NCBI RefSeq assembly: GCF_031458325.1
Contig: NZ_JAVDYG010000001.1
Coordinates: 3,410,001-3,474,000, forward strand
Origin: Nocardioides marmoribigeumensis
GTDB taxonomy: Bacteria; Actinomycetota; Actinomycetes; Propionibacteriales; Nocardioidaceae
Direction of reading: 5' to 3'
DNA: 64,000 bases
Part shown: in pieces, positions 61,025 through 64,000 of the stretch
How positions within the stretch are numbered: position 1 is the first letter of the stretch
How the letters are laid out: every line of letters starts with the position of its first letter
The notes under the pieces: model-generated
Told to the model about the DNA's origin: nothing
Database searches by the model: none
The model's input: the letters and a program-made list of their open reading frames with translations, nothing else
Translations under genes and position numbers: made by a program

Positions 61025-61527
61025 ACGAGGTCCTGCCCGACGACCGTCGCGGACTCGGGTGGGACGTGGACCGTCCTCCTGCCGTCGTGCCCGAGGTGCT
61101 CCACCTGCAGGCCGTGCAGGAGGACCGCGGCGTCGGCGACCAGCCGCCGGTGGCACCGCCACCACAGCGACTCGCTGCACATCACCGCGGTCAGCGGGTC
61201 GGCGGCGGGCAGCACGGCGGCGAGACCCTCGCGGAACTCGTCGGTGCGCATGTGGGCGGCGTACGCGCGGAAGGCCGTCACGCGCCACCACCGGTCGCGG
61301 TCGTCCTCGGCGACCGGGATCCTCCGCCGCCCGCCCAGCCGCGGCTCCCATCGGTAGGCGATGCCGGCCGCGGGCAGCCAGACCTCCATCGCCTCGCGTG
61401 CGAGGTCCGGCTGTCGCCGGCTGCCGGGGAAGCGGCGCACGTCGACGACCCGCCCCACGCCCGCGTCGCTCAGCAGGGCGACCAGGTCGTCCGGCGTGGC
61501 GGTCCCGTGGCCGAAGGTCAGCAGCAT
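61000..61527 (-). CDS. DUF488 protein
   Basis: From ATG 61527 it has 175 residues. The family phrases TFGHGT (4-9), VVDVRRFPGSRRQPD, EPRLGG and VMCSESLWWRCHRRLVAD are all readable. The conserved arginines and the C...CHR site are those of DUF488 proteins, which have been suggested to act in stress or nucleic-acid metabolism but have no settled function. The long frame continuing upstream to 63336 is antisense noise. It starts ten bases inside the DDAH gene end, so the two are coupled. Confidence 0.85.
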   Translation of the reverse strand: MLLTFGHGTATPDDLVALLSDAGVGRVVDVRRFPGSRRQPDLAREAMEVWLPAAGIAYRWEPRLGGRRRIPVAEDDRDRWWRVTAFRAYAAHMRTDEFREGLAAVLPAADPLTAVMCSESLWWRCHRRLVADAAVLLHGLQVEHLGHDGRRTVHVPPESATVVGQDLVYPADASG

Positions 61528-62339
61528 GCGTCCTCGGTGCCCAGGGTGAGCCCGCGCAGCCGCACCGACAGGCAGGTCACGCTCGACTCGCGCTTCTCCA
61601 GCTCGGAGATGTCGACCGCGACCAGCTCGTAGCCCCGGTCCACCAGCATCTGGGAGGTCCGCGGCGCGCTGGTCGAGACCAGCAGCCGGTCGTCGCCGAG
61701 CAGCACCACGCGCCAGCCGTTGCGCTCGGGCACCGGCGTGAGGTTCGGGAACGCGTCCGGCTCGTCGAGCAGCGGCACGTAGCCGAGCAGCGTCCCGTCG
61801 GGCAGCGCGGTGACCGTGGTCTTGAGGTGCAGCGCGCGGGACGTGCGCACCGGGACGACGCGGATGTCCAGAGGGGCGACGAGGTCGGCCAGCTGACGGG
61901 CTCCTTCGTGGCTGGTGCGACCGCCCACCCCCACGAACCACGACGACCCGAGCTTGAGCACGTCGCCACCGTCGAGCGTGGCGGGCGCGGTGATCCGCTC
62001 GATGCGGAACCCGAGCCCCGCCAGGGCGCGCTCGGTCCCGGTGGTCTCGGCCAGGCGCTCGCGCGCACCGGGTCGCGCGACGACCGCGAGGTCGTCGACC
62101 ACCACGACCGTGTCCTCGACGAACGGCGCGTCGGGCAGGTCGTCGGCGGGCTCGACCTCGACCGTGGCCCAGCCGCCGGCCCGGAACGCGGCGACGTAGT
62201 CGGCCCACTGCCGCGCTGCCAGGTCGGGGTCGACCGGCACGCGGTCGATGTGGGTGGTGAGCCCGTCGTCGAAGCGGGGGCCGGGCCGGCGCACGAGCGC
62301 CGTGCCCGGTCGGTGGTCGGGCACCTGGGCCGGGGACAT
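61518..62339 (-). CDS. ddaH: Dimethylarginine dimethylaminohydrolase-like amidinohydrolase
   Basis: Predicted to hydrolyse methylated arginines to citrulline and methylamines. The 273-residue protein has the pentein pattern: E75-D76 in FVEDTVVV, LDGGDVL (122-128), H171 in ALHLKTT and catalytic C256 in SSVTCLSVR. That Cys-His-Glu/Asp set fits DDAH better than arginine deiminase, which is longer. TAGCCT lies six bases before the ATG (62346-62351 on the minus strand), suggesting a leaderless transcript. The DUF488 gene overlaps its end. Confidence 0.9.
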   Translation of the reverse strand: MSPAQVPDHRPGTALVRRPGPRFDDGLTTHIDRVPVDPDLAARQWADYVAAFRAGGWATVEVEPADDLPDAPFVEDTVVVVDDLAVVARPGARERLAETTGTERALAGLGFRIERITAPATLDGGDVLKLGSSWFVGVGGRTSHEGARQLADLVAPLDIRVVPVRTSRALHLKTTVTALPDGTLLGYVPLLDEPDAFPNLTPVPERNGWRVVLLGDDRLLVSTSAPRTSQMLVDRGYELVAVDISELEKRESSVTCLSVRLRGLTLGTEDACC

Positions 62340-62370
62340 GGGCGCAGGCTAACGGGGGTAGGACCCCGCC

Positions 62371-63372
62371 ATGACCGAGGCACCTTCTCCTGCACCCCTG
62401 ACCGTCGCCGTCACCGGACCCACCGGCACGTTCGGCTTCGGGCTCATGCCCCTCCTGCAGGACGACGAGCGCGTCGGCAAGGTCGTCGGCATCGCTCGCC
62501 GGCCCTTCGACCCCGGTGAGCACGGGTGGTCGAAGATGGTCTACCGCCAGGGCGACGTGCGCGACCCCGACGCGCTGGCCGAGGCCTTCGCCGGCGCGGA
62601 CGCCGTGGTGCACCTGGCCTTCCTCATCGTCGGCGGGTCCAAGGAGACGACGCAGGCGATCAACGTCGAGGGCACGGTCAACGCCTTCCGCGCCGCGGCC
62701 GAGGCCGGCGTGAAGCGGTTCGTCTACTCCTCGTCGATCGCCGCCTACGGCTTCCACCCCGACACCCCGGTCGGCATCACCGAGGACTGGCCGACCCGTC
62801 CCGCCGACCGGCTCTTCTACGCCCAGGAGAAGGCCGAGCTCGAGCGCCGGCTGGGGGAGGAGGCGGCGCAGCACCCGGAGATCGACGTCTACCTGCTGCG
62901 ACCCCCGATCGTCCTGGGCCCGCACGCGGTCGGCGCCAAGGTCGTCCTGCCCGCGCCCCTCGGTGCCCTGGCCAAGGCGATGGCCGGTGGGTGGAAGCGC
63001 CTGCCGGTCCGGGTGCCGGTGGTGGTCGCGGACGTGCCCATCCAGTTCATCCACGAGTCCGACGTCGGCCGGGCCCTCCTGCAGTGCGTCGTCGCGGCCG
63101 GCCCGCCCGGGGCCTACAACATCGCCGCCGACGACGTGGTCAGCAGCGTGCAGATCGCGCGCGAGGTCGGCGCCCGGCCGATCCCGCTCCCGGGCCGGCC
63201 GCTGCACGCCGCGGCCCGCGCGCTGTCGCGCGTCCCCGGCCTGCCGTCGGTGACCGGCTGGGTCGAGGCGCTCGCGCAGCCGATGGTGATGGACACCACC
63301 AAGGCGCGCACGGAGCTCGGGTGGACCCCCGAGCACTCCGGGCTCGACGCCCTGCGCGACACCCTGGGCTGA
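62371..63372 (+). CDS. NAD-dependent epimerase/dehydratase (extended SDR)
   Basis: A 333-residue enzyme. The cofactor motif TGPTGTFG (15-22) is the TGxxGxxG of extended SDRs. The catalytic residues are a Ser in VYSSSIAAYG and Y-x-x-x-K in FYAQEK (about 150-155). The middle PPIVLGPHAVG is typical of the epimerase family. It may act on a nucleotide sugar or a related compound; the substrate is unknown. TAGGAC lies six bases before the ATG. It is divergent from ddaH with 31 bases between starts, and its stop abuts the convergent flavoprotein gene. Confidence 0.88.
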   Translation: MTEAPSPAPLTVAVTGPTGTFGFGLMPLLQDDERVGKVVGIARRPFDPGEHGWSKMVYRQGDVRDPDALAEAFAGADAVVHLAFLIVGGSKETTQAINVEGTVNAFRAAAEAGVKRFVYSSSIAAYGFHPDTPVGITEDWPTRPADRLFYAQEKAELERRLGEEAAQHPEIDVYLLRPPIVLGPHAVGAKVVLPAPLGALAKAMAGGWKRLPVRVPVVVADVPIQFIHESDVGRALLQCVVAAGPPGAYNIAADDVVSSVQIAREVGARPIPLPGRPLHAAARALSRVPGLPSVTGWVEALAQPMVMDTTKARTELGWTPEHSGLDALRDTLG

Positions 63373-64000
63373 TCAGACCTTGCCGCGCAGGATGCGGTGG
63401 AAGTAGACGCGGGGGAGGCCGTAGCGGTCGAACAGCCAGGTCGATCGCCTCGGTCGGGTCAGGTCGGGGAAGGGCGTGCTCGGTGCCGGCCGACCGTCCC
63501 GGTCGACCTCGACGAGCAGCAGCCTGCGCCGGCCGGTCGTCACCGGCATGACGGTGTAGCCGTCGTACGCCCGGAGCGCGGTGCCCGCCCGCGCGGCGGC
63601 GAGGTTGTGGGCCAGCACGTCGACCTGCGGGCGGAGCGCCCCGCCGGACGGGCGGGTGCCGAGGTCGGCGCCGTCGCCGATCGCCCAGACCTCGGGGTGG
63701 CGGCGGTGCCGCAGCGTCTCCGGGTCGACGTCGACGAGGCCGGTCTCGGCGCTCGCCAGGCCGCTGTCGGCCACCCACCGCGACGCGCGGTAGTGCGGCA
63801 CCACGTGGGCGAAGTCCACCTCGAGCACCCGGTCGCCGCCCGGCGAGGCGACGGCGACGCTGCGGTGCTCGTCGTCGAGCCCCGTCACCCGGGACTCGCG
63901 CAGCACCTCCACGCCGTACGACGCGAAGGCGCGCTCGAGCGCCTGGTCCGCCCCCTCGTGGCCGGTCGCCGTCTGCCCAGGGAGGACGAGGCGCACGTCG
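63373..64000 (-). CDS. Partial FAD/NAD(P)-dependent oxidoreductase, SQR/NDH-2-like, cut by the right edge
   Basis: The C-terminal 209 residues of a flavoprotein; the frame runs off the window. VWAIGDGAD is the second FAD motif. ALRPQVDVLAHNLAA, then YDGYTVMPVTTG and RRSTWLFDRYGLPRVYFHRIL, follow the order of sulfide:quinone oxidoreductases and their relatives. The third redox Cys of SQR (YTSCP) is replaced by Met here, so classic SQR activity is doubtful. The N-terminal Rossmann motif is outside the window. Confidence 0.78.
   Translation of the reverse strand, partial: DVRLVLPGQTATGHEGADQALERAFASYGVEVLRESRVTGLDDEHRSVAVASPGGDRVLEVDFAHVVPHYRASRWVADSGLASAETGLVDVDPETLRHRRHPEVWAIGDGADLGTRPSGGALRPQVDVLAHNLAAARAGTALRAYDGYTVMPVTTGRRRLLLVEVDRDGRPAPSTPFPDLTRPRRSTWLFDRYGLPRVYFHRILRGKV

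Overview
The window is a high-GC actinobacterial chromosome segment. GTG starts are common, stop/start overlaps of 4 bases (ATGA or GTGA) occur throughout, and many genes have a -10 hexamer 6 to 8 bases before the start codon, which suggests leaderless mRNAs. Gene content and style fit a Nocardioides-like member of the Propionibacteriales; this placement is an inference, not proven by the sequence. No stretch longer than about 200 bases lacks a gene. Convergent gene ends overlap at 36891-36907, 44033-44072, 49988-50025 and 61000-61024.

Left part (1-16 kb). The first 600 bases are visibly poorer in GC, and a partial membrane ORF there carries rare TTA and CTA codons. Two paralogous DUF222/HNH (13E12-type) genes face outward around a 12 kb core block. 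The second has a clear LexA-type SOS box. The block holds glgX, an enoyl-CoA hydratase, etfB-etfA, an FkbM methyltransferase, a cysteine desulfurase, mnmA, a MetE C-terminal-domain protein, an XPF/ERCC4-type nuclease and a secreted sulfatase.

Middle (16-34 kb). A TetR-MFS drug-efflux pair, a secreted beta-propeller protein and an alpha/beta hydrolase precede ligA. Then come a large secreted IPT/TIG protein, a cytochrome P450 with a divergent TetR regulator and an evident operator, a DUF4393-DUF445 pair, a CDF metal transporter, the gatCAB operon with its terminator, and a tRNA-Gly(UCC). The order etfBA ... iscS-mnmA-metE-like ... ligA ... gatCAB matches the arrangement known from mycobacteria, so the intervening genes look like lineage-specific insertions.

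Right part (34-64 kb). A divergent dihydropteroate-synthase-like protein sits beside a RibD-like reductase and a flavin oxidoreductase. Next are a HAD phosphatase, a DUF2530 protein, a secreted subtilase, a purine permease, small secreted and lipid-anchored proteins, a protease-like protein that lacks its catalytic Glu, a MarR-MFS pair with an apparent 29-residue gene nested in the MFS tail, a methyltransferase, serC and a GNAT enzyme. The most system-like element is a six-gene operon at 52199-59156. It encodes a branched-chain-amino-acid-type ABC importer with a Gly-rich tethered binding protein, a fused LivH-LivM permease and two ATPases. Translationally coupled or adjacent to these are two unrecognised envelope proteins. 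A KstR-like palindrome lies in its promoter region. The window ends with an amino-acid permease, DUF488 and DDAH genes, an epimerase and a truncated flavoprotein.
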